Assembly: GCF_001294645.1 (NCBI RefSeq)
Contig: NZ_CP011868.1
Span: 3,658,001-3,722,000 of the forward strand
Direction of reading: 5' to 3'
From: Pseudonocardia sp. HH130629-09
GTDB lineage: Bacteria > Actinomycetota > Actinomycetes > Mycobacteriales > Pseudonocardiaceae
Length of the DNA stretch: 64,000 nt
A program made the position numbers and the translations under genes. The notes under the pieces are model-generated. The model searched no databases. It was not told where the DNA came from and was given only the letters and a program-made list of their open reading frames with translations. This document shows, in pieces, positions 10,001 to 18,476 of the stretch; positions within the stretch are counted from its first letter, which is position 1; the number at the start of each line of letters is the position of its first letter.

Positions 10001-11140
10001 ATGTCCGCACGCCGCTTCGGCCGGCGTTCCCTGATCGTCGGCGCCGGCGCCCTCGCCCTGGTCGCGGCCGGTACGACCGACCGCTGGCTCCCCGTCGACG
10101 GCATCGCCGGGACGCCGGACCCGGTCGCGCTGCGGGCCCGGATCCTGGCGGGTGTCGTCCCCCACTCCGGGCTGGCGACGGCGACCGGCCGGCTCGGGCT
10201 GCCCACCGTCGCGCCGATCGGGTCCGCGGCCCGGCTGCTGTCCACGACCACCCGGATCCGCGTCCAGGTCGCCGACGCCGGCCGCTGGCGGGTCGACGAG
10301 CTGACCCCGGTCGGCGAGATCGACACCTACCGCGACGGGCAGGTCGAGCAGGTCTGGGACTACGGCGCGAACCGGCTCACCACGGTCGAGCCACTCGCCC
10401 CGGTGCGGTTCCCGCGGGCCTCGGACCTCGCCCCGGCCGACCTGGCCCGCCGGCTGCTCGGCGCCACCCCGGACGACCCGGTGACGGCGCTGCCGCCGCG
10501 CCGGGTGGCCGGGCTGGCCGCGGCCGGGCTGCGGGTGACCCCGGCCGACCCGGACAGCCTGGCCGGCCGGATCGACGTGTGGTCGGTCCCCGTCGGCGAC
10601 GGCGCCCTCCCGGTCGCGGTCGAGATCGCCGCGCGGGACGGCGCGGGCCCGCTCCTGGAGACGGCGTTCGAGGCGGTGGAGACCGTCCCGCCGGCCGGCT
10701 CCGGCCTCGTCCCGGCGCCGCCGTCGTCGGCGGAGCGGGTGCGGGCCCGCCCGGACGACCTCACCGGGTCGCTGCGCGGGGTCGGCGCGGTCCCGCCGCC
10801 GGACCGGCTCGCCGGCCGGGACCGGGTGGAGCTGCCGGTGTCCGGGGACGTCCCGGCCGCCGAGCTGCTGCCCGGGGTCGGTGTCTACGGGACGGGGGTC
10901 GGCCGGTTCGTGCTGGTCCCGGCCGGGCCGGAGGTCGTCGACGGGATCGTGCGCGGCTCGGCCGCCGCGGGCGGGGTGGACGTGCCGGGCCTGCCCGGCG
11001 GCTCGGCCGCCCGGGTGGCGACGCCGCTGCTCAGCCTGGTCGTCGCCCGTCGGCGACGGCGCGGGGTGCTGCTGGCCGGGACGGTGCGGCCCGGTGTGCT
11101 GGAGTCCGCCGCCGTCGAGCTGATGGGTGCGGGCCGGTGA
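10001..11140 (+). CDS. Secreted LolA/RseB-like protein, partner of ABC exporter
   Basis: The 379-residue protein starts with an RR-containing export signal ([20 protein letters not shown]) and then has the architecture of actinobacterial outer-membrane-lipoprotein-carrier/RseB-like proteins: a strand-rich domain with [18 protein letters not shown] and [19 protein letters not shown]. Its stop overlaps the GTG of the ABC ATPase gene (GTGA), so it is made with that transporter and may bind its substrate outside the cell. Function is inferred; the substrate is unknown. An alternative GTG start lies one codon upstream. Confidence 0.75.
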   Translation: MSARRFGRRSLIVGAGALALVAAGTTDRWLPVDGIAGTPDPVALRARILAGVVPHSGLATATGRLGLPTVAPIGSAARLLSTTTRIRVQVADAGRWRVDELTPVGEIDTYRDGQVEQVWDYGANRLTTVEPLAPVRFPRASDLAPADLARRLLGATPDDPVTALPPRRVAGLAAAGLRVTPADPDSLAGRIDVWSVPVGDGALPVAVEIAARDGAGPLLETAFEAVETVPPAGSGLVPAPPSSAERVRARPDDLTGSLRGVGAVPPPDRLAGRDRVELPVSGDVPAAELLPGVGVYGTGVGRFVLVPAGPEVVDGIVRGSAAAGGVDVPGLPGGSAARVATPLLSLVVARRRRRGVLLAGTVRPGVLESAAVELMGAGR

Positions 11141-12087
11141 ACGACCCGGTGGTGGCGACGCACGCCCTGACCAAGCGGTTCGGCCGGGTCACCGCCGTCG
11201 ACGGCGTCGACCTGGCGGTGACCGCCGGGTCGCGGTTCGGGCTGCTGGGCCCGAACGGCTCGGGCAAGACGACGCTGGTGCGGATGCTGCTCGGACTGGT
11301 GCACGCCACCTCGGGGTCGATCGAGGTGCTGGGCTCGCCGATGCCGCGGGCCGCGGCCACGGTGCTGCCGCGGGTCGGGGCGCTGGTCGAGTCCCCCGCC
11401 GCCTGGCCGGGGCTGTCCGGGCGGGCGAACCTGACCCTGCTCGACGCGGCGGGCTCGGTGGGCGGCCCGCTGCACCGGCCCGCCGACCGGCGACGGCGGG
11501 TGCAGGACGCGTTGGACCAGGTCGGCCTGGGCGGGGTCGACCGCCGCCCGGTGCGGGCGTACTCGCTGGGGATGCGCCAGCGCCTGGGCATCGCCTCGGC
11601 GCTGCTGCGTGCCCCGGAGCTGCTGCTGCTCGACGAGCCGACCAACGGCCTGGACCCGCGCGGCATCGGGGAGATGCGTGCCCTGCTGACCGCGCTGAAC
11701 GACCGGGGCACGACCGTGGTGCTGTCCAGCCACCTGCTCGCCGAGGTGGAGACGCTGTGCACCCGGGTCGGGGTGATGGACGCCGGGCAGCTGGTGCTCG
11801 TCCAGGACCTCGACGAGCTGCGCGCACCGACCGGCCGGGTCGTGGTCCGCACCCCGGCCCCGGCGGCCGCGGCGCGGGTGCTCGGCCGGGCGCTGGAGTC
11901 CGCCGACGGCGACCGGCTCGTGGTGCGGGCCGTCGACCCCGCCGACCTCAACGCGCACCTGGTGCGGGCGGGGGTGCCGGTGGCGTCGCTGGAACCCGAG
12001 CGCCGCACCCTGGAACAGGTGGTGCTGGAACGCACCGGTGACGGCTCGGACCGGGTGGCGACGGCCGGGCGGGAGGTGGCGCGGTGA
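11137..12087 (+). CDS. ABC transporter ATP-binding protein
   Basis: ATPase subunit of an ABC-2 type exporter, 316 residues. Walker A GPNGSGKTT, signature SLGMRQRLG, Walker B LLLLDEPTN and the following LSSHLL switch are all intact. It resembles the bacitracin/CcmA-like DRA group. GTGA overlaps on both sides join it to the LolA-like gene upstream and the permease downstream, giving a three-gene operon that produces a complete exporter. Confidence 0.93.
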   Translation: MNDPVVATHALTKRFGRVTAVDGVDLAVTAGSRFGLLGPNGSGKTTLVRMLLGLVHATSGSIEVLGSPMPRAAATVLPRVGALVESPAAWPGLSGRANLTLLDAAGSVGGPLHRPADRRRRVQDALDQVGLGGVDRRPVRAYSLGMRQRLGIASALLRAPELLLLDEPTNGLDPRGIGEMRALLTALNDRGTTVVLSSHLLAEVETLCTRVGVMDAGQLVLVQDLDELRAPTGRVVVRTPAPAAAARVLGRALESADGDRLVVRAVDPADLNAHLVRAGVPVASLEPERRTLEQVVLERTGDGSDRVATAGREVAR

Positions 12088-12941
12088 TCCTCGTCGAGCT
12101 CGCGCTGCTGCTGCGCCGCACCCGGGTGTGGCTGTGCTGGCTGCTGCTGTGCGCGCTGCCGGCGCTGGTCGCGGTGGTCGTCTCGGCCACCGGGATCCTC
12201 CCGCCGCCGGGGCAGGGACCGGCGTTCCTGTCCGCGGTCGCGACGAACGGGCAGATCTTCCCGGCGTTCGCGCTGGCGCTGGTGCTGCCGATCCTGCTGC
12301 CGATCACCGTGGCGGTGGTCGCCGGGGACACCATCGCCGGGGAGGCCGCCGCGGGGACGCTGCGCTACCTGCTGATCCGGCCGGTCGGACGGCTGCGGCT
12401 GCTCGTGGCGAAACTGGTGTCGGTGGCGTTCTTCGTGGTCACCGCGGTGACCCTGGTGGTGCTGACGTCGTACGTCGTGGGGATCGCGGTGTTCGGCACC
12501 GGCACCACCACCGCCACCGGGGGCCTGACCCTGCCCCCGGTCGACGCCGGGCCCGGCTCGGTCGCGTCGCTGTCCGGGACGGTGATCGAGCCGGCGGACC
12601 TGGCGACCCGGACCGGGCTGACCGTGGCCTACCTGGCGCTGTGCATGCTCACCCTGGGCGCGCTGGGGATCTTCTTCTCCACCCTGACCGACTCGCCGCT
12701 GGCGGCGGCGCTGGCGGTGCTCGCGGTCGTCGTGACCAGCGCGTCGCTGCAGGCCCTCGACGCCTCGGCCGCGTTCGTCGACTTCCTGCCGACGGCACAC
12801 TGGCTGGCCTGGATCGACCTCTACCGCGACCCGGTCCTCTACGACGCCGCCCGCACCGGGGCGTGGGTGCAGGCCGGCTGGGTGGCCGTCGCCGTCGGGG
12901 CGGCGTGGGCGAACCTGGCGACCAAGGACATCGCGAGCTGA
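12084..12941 (+). CDS. ABC-2 type transporter permease
   Basis: The 285-residue protein has about six hydrophobic segments, the first at residues 17-37 (LCWLLLCALPALVAVVVSAT), and the AGEAAAGTLRYLLIRP-like cytoplasmic loop typical of ABC-2 permeases contacting the ATPase. It overlaps the ATPase gene by four bases. The most plausible role is export of a lipid, peptide or drug together with the LolA-like protein; the cargo cannot be read from sequence. Confidence 0.9.
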   Translation: MILVELALLLRRTRVWLCWLLLCALPALVAVVVSATGILPPPGQGPAFLSAVATNGQIFPAFALALVLPILLPITVAVVAGDTIAGEAAAGTLRYLLIRPVGRLRLLVAKLVSVAFFVVTAVTLVVLTSYVVGIAVFGTGTTTATGGLTLPPVDAGPGSVASLSGTVIEPADLATRTGLTVAYLALCMLTLGALGIFFSTLTDSPLAAALAVLAVVVTSASLQALDASAAFVDFLPTAHWLAWIDLYRDPVLYDAARTGAWVQAGWVAVAVGAAWANLATKDIAS

Positions 12942-12982
12942 GCGCCCGCCCGCAGCAGCCCGCCCGTCTCAGCCCGCCCGCT

Positions 12983-13768
12983 TCAGCCCGCGGAGCGCAG
13001 GGTGCCGCAGTCGGCCGGGGCCGCCCCGATCGGTGCGGTGGACAGCGCCCGGACGACCAGACCGATCACGGCGTCGTCGGCGGGCAGGGCGCCGTGGCCG
13101 ACGGTCGAGCCCGGGCACAGCTGCTGCAGCTCCACGTTGACCGCGCCGTCGAGGCGGGCCGAGGTGGGCGGGGTGACGACCCGGTCGCGGTCGGTCCACA
13201 CCGACAGCCACGGCACCGCCGTCCCGGCACCGGCGAGCTCCCCCAGCAGCGCCGAGCCCGGGACGAGCTGGCGGCAGGCCTGCGGGCACGCCTCCGGGGC
13301 GAGCGCGGCGGCGGACCCGGCGACGGTCGTCCCGGCCAGCGGGGAGCCGATCGACACGATCCGCCGAGCCCGGGCCGGGCCGTCGTCGCGGACCGCCCAC
13401 AGCCCGGCGACGACGCCGCCCGCGGAGTAGCCGACGACGTCGACCGACGGCGCCCCGGAATCGGTGGCGACGGTGACCGCGCGGTCCAGCACGTCCACCT
13501 GCCGGTCGAGGTCGCCGGTGCCGTCGCCGTCGAGGGCCAGGACGCGGGCGTCGCGGCCCTGGGCGCGCAGGGCCCCGGCGAGGACCTCCAGCCCGGTGCG
13601 GTCGCCGCCGTAGCCGGGGACGAGCAGGACCGGCCCCGGCCGGTCCTGGGCGACGGGCCCGCGCGCGCCGCGGGACGTGTCGGGCAGGGCGACGACGACC
13701 GCGGCCACCACACCCACCGCGACCAGCAGCGCGACGACGACCAGCAGCGCCCGGCGGCGCGGGCTCAC
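12983..13768 (-). CDS. Membrane-anchored alpha/beta hydrolase (lipase-like)
   Basis: A GTG start at 13768 gives 261 residues with an N-terminal membrane anchor (RRRALLVVVALLVAVGVVAAV). The rest is a triacylglycerol-lipase-like alpha/beta hydrolase: LLVPGYGGDRTG oxyanion loop, GYSAGG nucleophile, a late Asp (WTDRDRVV) and His (VGHGALP). Its start overlaps the hemW stop by four bases, so it is co-translated with hemW. An ester hydrolase acting outside the membrane is likely; the substrate is unknown. Confidence 0.82.
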   Translation of the reverse strand: MSPRRRALLVVVALLVAVGVVAAVVVALPDTSRGARGPVAQDRPGPVLLVPGYGGDRTGLEVLAGALRAQGRDARVLALDGDGTGDLDRQVDVLDRAVTVATDSGAPSVDVVGYSAGGVVAGLWAVRDDGPARARRIVSIGSPLAGTTVAGSAAALAPEACPQACRQLVPGSALLGELAGAGTAVPWLSVWTDRDRVVTPPTSARLDGAVNVELQQLCPGSTVGHGALPADDAVIGLVVRALSTAPIGAAPADCGTLRSAG

Positions 13769-15006
13769 CGGACCCCCGCCGGGCCTGCGGTGCCGAGCAC
13801 CCCCGCGGTGGCGGGATCGGTCGCGGCGGGTTCCTCGTCGGCGATCAGCAGGTCGGTGACGACCCGGTCGGCCAGCAGCCGTCCGCGGTCGGTCAGCACG
13901 GCGCGGCCCGCCGCGTGCGCCACCGGGTCCAGCAGCCCCTCGGCGACGGCGCGGGCGGCGGGCGCGCGACCGCCGTCGTGCAGCAGGGTCAGGGCCATGC
14001 CCTCGGCCAGGCGCAGCCGCAGCATGACCCGCTCGGTGTGCCGCTCGTCGGCGGTGAGCTCCTCGCGTCCGCCCTCGGGCGTCTCCCCCGCGGCGAGCGC
14101 GCCGGCCCAGCGCGCCGGGTGCTTGACGTTCCACCAGCGCGTCCCGGCCAGGTGGGAGTGGGCACCGGGGCCGATCCCCCACCAGTCGCCGTCGCGCCAG
14201 TAGCCCAGGTTGTGCCGGCACTCGGCCCCGGGCAGCGACCAGTTCGAGACCTCGTACCAGGCGAGTCCGGCGTCGCGCAGCCGGGCGTCGAGCAGCTCGT
14301 AGCGGGTGGCGGCGACGTCGTCGTCGGGGGCGGGCAGCTCGCCGCGGCGGACCCGGCGGGCCAGCGCGGTCCCGTCCTCGACGATGAGCGCGTAGGCCGA
14401 GACGTGGTCGACACCGGCGTCGAGGACGGCGTCGGCGGAGGCGCGCAGGTCGTCGTCGGTCTCGCCGGGGGTGGCGTAGATCAGGTCCAGGTTGACGTGG
14501 GCGAACCCGGCGGCACGGGCCTCCCGGGCGGCGGCGACGGCGCGCCCGGGGGTGTGCGTGCGGTCGAGCACGGCGAGCACGTGCGGGGCGGCGGACTGCA
14601 TGCCCAGCGAGATGCGGGTGAACCCGCCGGCCCGCAGCCGGTCGAAGAACTCCGGAGAGACCGACTCGGGGTTGGACTCGGTGGTGACCTCGGCGTCCTC
14701 GGCGAGCGGGAGGTGCTCGCGGACGCAGTCGAGCATCGCGACGAGCCGGTCGGCGCCGATCAGCGACGGGGTGCCGCCGCCGACGAACACCGTCTCCACG
14801 GTGCGGTCCCCCACCGTCCGGGCGGCGAGCGCGATCTCGGTGCGGGCGGCGGCGAGCCAGCCGTCCGGGGACGCGGCGTCACCGGCCAGCTCGGAGGCGG
14901 TGTAGGTGTTGAAGTCGCAGTAGCCGCAGCGGGTCGCGCAGAACGGCACGTGGACGTAGAGCCCGAAGGCCGGCGGCACGGAGGTCACGTCCGGCGAGTG
15001 TGCCAC
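13765..15006 (-). CDS. hemW: Radical SAM protein HemW (heme chaperone)
   Basis: HemW proteins resemble coproporphyrinogen III dehydrogenase but act as heme chaperones. The radical SAM cluster motif is CATRCGYC near the N-terminus, followed by VGGGTPS and the long TIM-barrel core. A GTG at 15006 overlaps the upstream TAG by one base; GTG codons at 14988 or 14979 are also possible and no strong ribosome binding site decides. Position next to hrcA agrees with actinobacterial gene order. Confidence 0.92.
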   Translation of the reverse strand: MAHSPDVTSVPPAFGLYVHVPFCATRCGYCDFNTYTASELAGDAASPDGWLAAARTEIALAARTVGDRTVETVFVGGGTPSLIGADRLVAMLDCVREHLPLAEDAEVTTESNPESVSPEFFDRLRAGGFTRISLGMQSAAPHVLAVLDRTHTPGRAVAAAREARAAGFAHVNLDLIYATPGETDDDLRASADAVLDAGVDHVSAYALIVEDGTALARRVRRGELPAPDDDVAATRYELLDARLRDAGLAWYEVSNWSLPGAECRHNLGYWRDGDWWGIGPGAHSHLAGTRWWNVKHPARWAGALAAGETPEGGREELTADERHTERVMLRLRLAEGMALTLLHDGGRAPAARAVAEGLLDPVAHAAGRAVLTDRGRLLADRVVTDLLIADEEPAATDPATAGVLGTAGPAGVR

Positions 15007-15611
15007 TACCGGGTCGGACGGGTCGGCACCCGGACCTCGACCGGGACGCCGAGGGCGCGGGCCACCGCCGGGACGTCGAACCCGTCGAGCGGGTACTCCA
15101 CGATCCCCGGATCGGTCTCCAGCGGCTCGTACACGGCGTCGCCGACCGACGGCACCGACAGCTCCAGGCGCAGGAACGCCGGGACCGGGAGCAGCCGGGG
15201 CGTGGACCGCATCGCGGTGTGCACGGTGACCCGGCGGAGGACGCCGCGGGGCAGCCGCACCGGACGGTCCGGCTCGACGGGGGCGACCAGCTCGACGACG
15301 TCCGGGCCGACGACGACGCGGCGGGCGAGCCGGATCCGCGCGGCCGTGCCGAAGAAGACGACCGCCGTCACCAGCGCGATCGGGCCGAGCACCAGGCCGA
15401 TCAGCCGGGTCACGACGATGTTGCCGGGGCGGCCGTCGTCCATCGCCGACCAGCCGGTGGCCGCCGCCCGCAGGAAGGCGATCGCGGCGAGCATCGCCAC
15501 TGCCGAGACCACGACCCCGACCGCGCCGCGCACCGGTTGCGGCCGAAGACGCACCACGTCCGTCGACGGGGTCGGGTCGTGCTGGCAGGGGGTGGCGTCG
15601 GGCGTCGTCAT
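15006..15611 (-). CDS. Two-TM membrane protein of unknown function
   Basis: The 201-residue protein from the ATG at 15611 has two hydrophobic helices (about residues 25-47 and 65-90) and a C-terminal soluble beta-rich half with a PH-like look (VVVGPDVVELVAPVEP, then ELSVPSVGDAVYEPL). The gene abuts hemW with a one-base overlap. No family could be named with confidence. Confidence 0.7.
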   Translation of the reverse strand: MTTPDATPCQHDPTPSTDVVRLRPQPVRGAVGVVVSAVAMLAAIAFLRAAATGWSAMDDGRPGNIVVTRLIGLVLGPIALVTAVVFFGTAARIRLARRVVVGPDVVELVAPVEPDRPVRLPRGVLRRVTVHTAMRSTPRLLPVPAFLRLELSVPSVGDAVYEPLETDPGIVEYPLDGFDVPAVARALGVPVEVRVPTRPTR

Positions 15612-15735
15612 GGGCGGAGAATGGCCGAACCGGCACCCGCAGCGTGGCGTTTCCGGCCGGAACGGCCGTCCCGGCGACGAACGTCCGGACCTATCCACCC
15701 ACCTCTCCCAGGATGCGAACATCACTTTGTGGCGA

Positions 15736-15747
15736 GTCCGGACACCG
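15736..15747 (-). promoter_or_regulatory. CGGTGTCCGGAC motif before leader 1
   Basis: Read on the minus strand the bases are CGGTGTCCGGAC. The same 12-mer occurs at 20909-20920 and 22311-22322 ahead of leaders 2 and 3. It ends 15 bp before the leader 1 start, where a regulator could occlude the promoter. Role is inferred only from co-occurrence. Confidence 0.4.
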
Positions 15748-15762
15748 TGGCACCCTGTATCC

Positions 15763-15846
15763 GTGCCCGCACTCCGTCTCCGCCTCGTGGCGCGTCGCCA
15801 CGTGGACCTGAACCGGACCCGTAGCGCGCTCTGTCGTCGGCACTGA
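15763..15846 (+). CDS. Leader peptide 1 (RRHVDL type) before the sulfite reductase operon
   Basis: A 27-codon ORF, VPALRLRLVARRHVDLNRTR then SALCRRH, ends 88 bp before sirA. It has the LVxRRHVDLxR...SALC pattern of short putative leader peptides that, to my knowledge, are annotated before actinomycete sulfur genes. A single Cys sits four residues from the end. An internal GTG at 15787 is another start. Likely role: ribosome stalling when Cys-tRNA is scarce, controlling the sulfur operon. The mechanism is inference; the ORF and its position are seen. Confidence 0.8.
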   Translation: MPALRLRLVARRHVDLNRTRSALCRRH

Positions 15847-15867
15847 CCCGACGGCCCCTTCTGAACC

Positions 15868-15897
15868 GCCCGGGCCGCTCCGCGCCCCGTCCCGGGC
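15868..15897 (+). promoter_or_regulatory. Hairpin between leader 1 and sirA
   Basis: GCCCGGG at 15868-15874 pairs exactly with CCCGGGC at 15891-15897 across 16 bases. It lies between the leader stop and the sirA ribosome binding site, where an attenuator structure would be expected. There is no U-tract, so a Rho-linked or translational mechanism would fit better than an intrinsic terminator. Confidence 0.4.
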
Positions 15898-15934
15898 CGG
15901 AGTGCGCCCGAACCCACATCGGAGCACCCACCAC

Positions 15935-17602
15935 ATGGCGCCCTCGAAGACCGCACCCCGCCGCCCGAAGGGCCAGGGGCAGTGGAAGCTCGGCCACCGC
16001 GAACCGCTGAACCCCAACGAGCGCAACAAGCGCGACGACAACCCGCTCAACGTGCGCGCGCGGATCGAGAACGTCTACGCCAAGCGCGGCTTCGACTCGA
16101 TCGACCCCGCCGACCTGCGCGGCCGGTTCCGCTGGATGGGGCTCTACACCCAGCGCAGGCCCGGGATCGACGGCGGCCGCACCGCGGCGCTGGAGCCCGA
16201 GGAGCTCGACGACTCCTACTTCATGATGCGCGTGCGCCTCGACGGCGGCTCGGTCTCGGTCGAGCAGCTGCGCGCGCTCGGTGAGGTCTCGCAGCGCTAC
16301 GGCCGCGACACCGCCGACGTCACCGACCGGGAGAACATCCAGTACCACTGGATCCGCGTCGAGGACGTCCCGGCGATCTGGAACCTGATCGAGCCGCTGG
16401 GCATGCAGACCACCGAGGCCTGCGGCGACTGCCCGCGCGTGGTCATGGGCTCCCCCGTCGCCGGCGTCTCCGCCGACGAGGTGGTGGACCCGACCCCGGC
16501 CATCGACGAGATCGTGCGCCGCTTCATCGGCGACCGCGAGCTGTCGAACCTGCCGCGCAAGTTCAAGTCCGCGATCTCCTGGCAGCAGGACGTCGCGCAC
16601 GAGATCAACGACATCTCCTTCGTCGGCGTGGAGCACCCCGAGCACGGCCCCGGCTTCGACCTGTGGGTCGGCGGTGGCCTGTCGACCAACCCGCGGATCG
16701 CGGAGCGCCTCGGCGCCTGGGTCCCGCTGGACGAGGTGCCCGACGTGTGGCACGGCGTCATCCAGGTCTTCCGCGACTACGGCTACCGTCGCCTGCGCCA
16801 CCGCGCTCGCATCAAGTTCCTCATCGCCGACTGGGGCCCGGAGAAGTTCCGCCAGGTCCTGGAGGACGAGTACCTGGGCCGGAAGCTGGTCGACGGTCCC
16901 GCCCCGGCGGTCCCCGAGCGCCCGATCGACCACGTCGGCGTCCACAAGCAGAAGGACGGCCGCAACTACGTCGGCGCCGCCCCGCCCTCGGGCCGGGTGT
17001 CGGGCACGACGCTGCTCGCCGTCGCCGACGCCGCCGAGCGCGCCGGGTCGGACCGCATCCGGTTCACCCCGTACCAGAAGATCGTCGTGCTGGACGTGGC
17101 CGACGACAAGCTCGACGGGCTGGTCGAGGACCTGAACAAGCTCGGGCTGCCGGCCCGGCCGTCGACCTGGCGTCGTTCGACGATGGCCTGCACCGGCATC
17201 GAGTTCTGCAAGCTCGCGATCGTCGAGACCAAGGAGCGGGCGATCCGGCTGGTCGAGGACCTGGAGAAGCGTCTCGCCGACGTCGTCCCCGACGTGCCGA
17301 TCACGCTGCACCTCAACGGCTGCCCGAACGCCTGCGCCCGCACCCAGGTCGCCGACATCGGGCTCAAGGGCCAGATCGTCACCGACGCCGACGGCAACCA
17401 GGTCGAGGGCTTCCAGGTGCACCTGGGCGGCGGGCTCGGGCTGGACTCCGGGTTCGGCCGCAAGCTGCGCGGGCTCAAGGTCACCAGCGCCGAGCTGGGT
17501 GACTACGTCGAGCGGATCGTGCGCCGCTTCGCCGAGCAGCGCGACGGCGACGAGCGCTTCGCCCAGTGGGTCCTGCGGGCCGACGAGGCGGACCTGAAAT
17601 GA
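15935..17602 (+). CDS. sirA: Ferredoxin-dependent assimilatory sulfite reductase
   Basis: Reduces sulfite to sulfide with six electrons from ferredoxin, using siroheme and a 4Fe-4S cluster. The 555-residue protein has both duplicated nitrite/sulfite reductase halves; cluster ligands are CTGIEFC and CPNAC in the C-terminal half. Position at the head of a cysH-cysD-cysN operon favours sulfite over nitrite. The ATG at 15935 has GGAG about ten bases upstream; a longer in-frame start at 15902 is less likely. The stop overlaps the next ORF (ATGA). Confidence 0.95.
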   Translation: MAPSKTAPRRPKGQGQWKLGHREPLNPNERNKRDDNPLNVRARIENVYAKRGFDSIDPADLRGRFRWMGLYTQRRPGIDGGRTAALEPEELDDSYFMMRVRLDGGSVSVEQLRALGEVSQRYGRDTADVTDRENIQYHWIRVEDVPAIWNLIEPLGMQTTEACGDCPRVVMGSPVAGVSADEVVDPTPAIDEIVRRFIGDRELSNLPRKFKSAISWQQDVAHEINDISFVGVEHPEHGPGFDLWVGGGLSTNPRIAERLGAWVPLDEVPDVWHGVIQVFRDYGYRRLRHRARIKFLIADWGPEKFRQVLEDEYLGRKLVDGPAPAVPERPIDHVGVHKQKDGRNYVGAAPPSGRVSGTTLLAVADAAERAGSDRIRFTPYQKIVVLDVADDKLDGLVEDLNKLGLPARPSTWRRSTMACTGIEFCKLAIVETKERAIRLVEDLEKRLADVVPDVPITLHLNGCPNACARTQVADIGLKGQIVTDADGNQVEGFQVHLGGGLGLDSGFGRKLRGLKVTSAELGDYVERIVRRFAEQRDGDERFAQWVLRADEADLK

Positions 17603-17775
17603 GCGAGCGCGCCGCGACGTTCTACTGCCCGTACTGCGGCGAGGAGGACCTGCGTCCGGCCGAACGGTCGGACAAGGTCCCCGGTGCCGCCTGGTGGTGC
17701 GCCGGTTGCCTGCGCACCTTCGTCGTGACCTTCGTGGGGATCGGCGTCCCCGAGACCTCGGGAGCGGAATCATGA
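17599..17775 (+). CDS. Small zinc-ribbon protein in the sulfur operon
   Basis: A 58-residue protein with two CxxC pairs (CPYC at about 10-13, CAGC at about 36-39) that would bind one zinc. It overlaps sirA upstream and cysH downstream by four bases each, so all three are translationally coupled. Its job is unknown; a role in assembly or regulation of the reductases is a guess from the tight coupling. Confidence 0.85.
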   Translation: MSERAATFYCPYCGEEDLRPAERSDKVPGAAWWCAGCLRTFVVTFVGIGVPETSGAES

Positions 17776-18476
17776 GTGTTGCCATGGAGACCGACCTGCG
17801 GGTCACCGCCGAGCGCGGTGCCGCCGACCTCGGTTCCGACGCGACCGCCGAGCAGGTGCTCGCCTGGGCCGCGGAGACCTTCGGCGACCGGCTGATCGTC
17901 GCCTCCAACATGCAGGACGCCGTCCTGGTCGACCTCGCCCAGCGGGCGAAGCCGGACGTCGACGTGCTGTTCCTGGAGACCGGTTACCACTTCGCGGAGA
18001 CCATCGGCACCCGCGACGCGGTCGACGCCGTCTACCCGCAGCTGCGCATCGTGAACGCGCAGGCGGACCAGTCGGTCGCCGAGCAGGACGCCGAGTACGG
18101 CAAGGACCTGTTCGCCCGCGAGCCGGACCGCTGCTGTGCGCTGCGCAAGGTCGTCCCGCTGGAGCGGACCCTGTCCGGCTACGACGCCTGGGTCACCGGC
18201 GTCCGCCGTGTGGAGGCCCCGACCCGGGCGAACACCCCGCTGGTCACCTACGACGAGAAGTTCGGCCTGGTGAAGGTCAACCCGATCGCCGCCTGGTCCG
18301 ACGAGGACATGGACGCCTACATCGCCGAGCACGGGATCCTGGTGAACCCGCTGGTCGACGCCGGCTACCCGAGCATCGGCTGCGCCCCCTGCACGGCGAA
18401 GCCGCAGCCCGGCGAGGACCCACGCTCCGGTCGCTGGGCCGGTCGCGCCAAGACCGAGTGCGGGCTGCACGCATGA
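17772..18476 (+). CDS. cysH: Adenylyl-sulfate (APS) reductase CysH
   Basis: Reduces APS to sulfite and AMP. The 234-residue protein carries the PP-loop nucleotide fold and the four cysteines of 4Fe-4S type APS reductases: CC in DRCCALRK and GCAPC near residue 205, plus the C-terminal catalytic ECGLH. These cysteines, and the lack of an APS kinase in the operon, indicate APS rather than PAPS as substrate. It overlaps neighbouring genes on both sides. Confidence 0.95.
   Translation: MSVAMETDLRVTAERGAADLGSDATAEQVLAWAAETFGDRLIVASNMQDAVLVDLAQRAKPDVDVLFLETGYHFAETIGTRDAVDAVYPQLRIVNAQADQSVAEQDAEYGKDLFAREPDRCCALRKVVPLERTLSGYDAWVTGVRRVEAPTRANTPLVTYDEKFGLVKVNPIAAWSDEDMDAYIAEHGILVNPLVDAGYPSIGCAPCTAKPQPGEDPRSGRWAGRAKTECGLHA

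Noticed and set aside
15935-17602. Nitrite rather than sulfite reductase
   Set aside because: The fold is shared, but operon partners cysH, cysD and cysN and the Cys leader favour sulfite.
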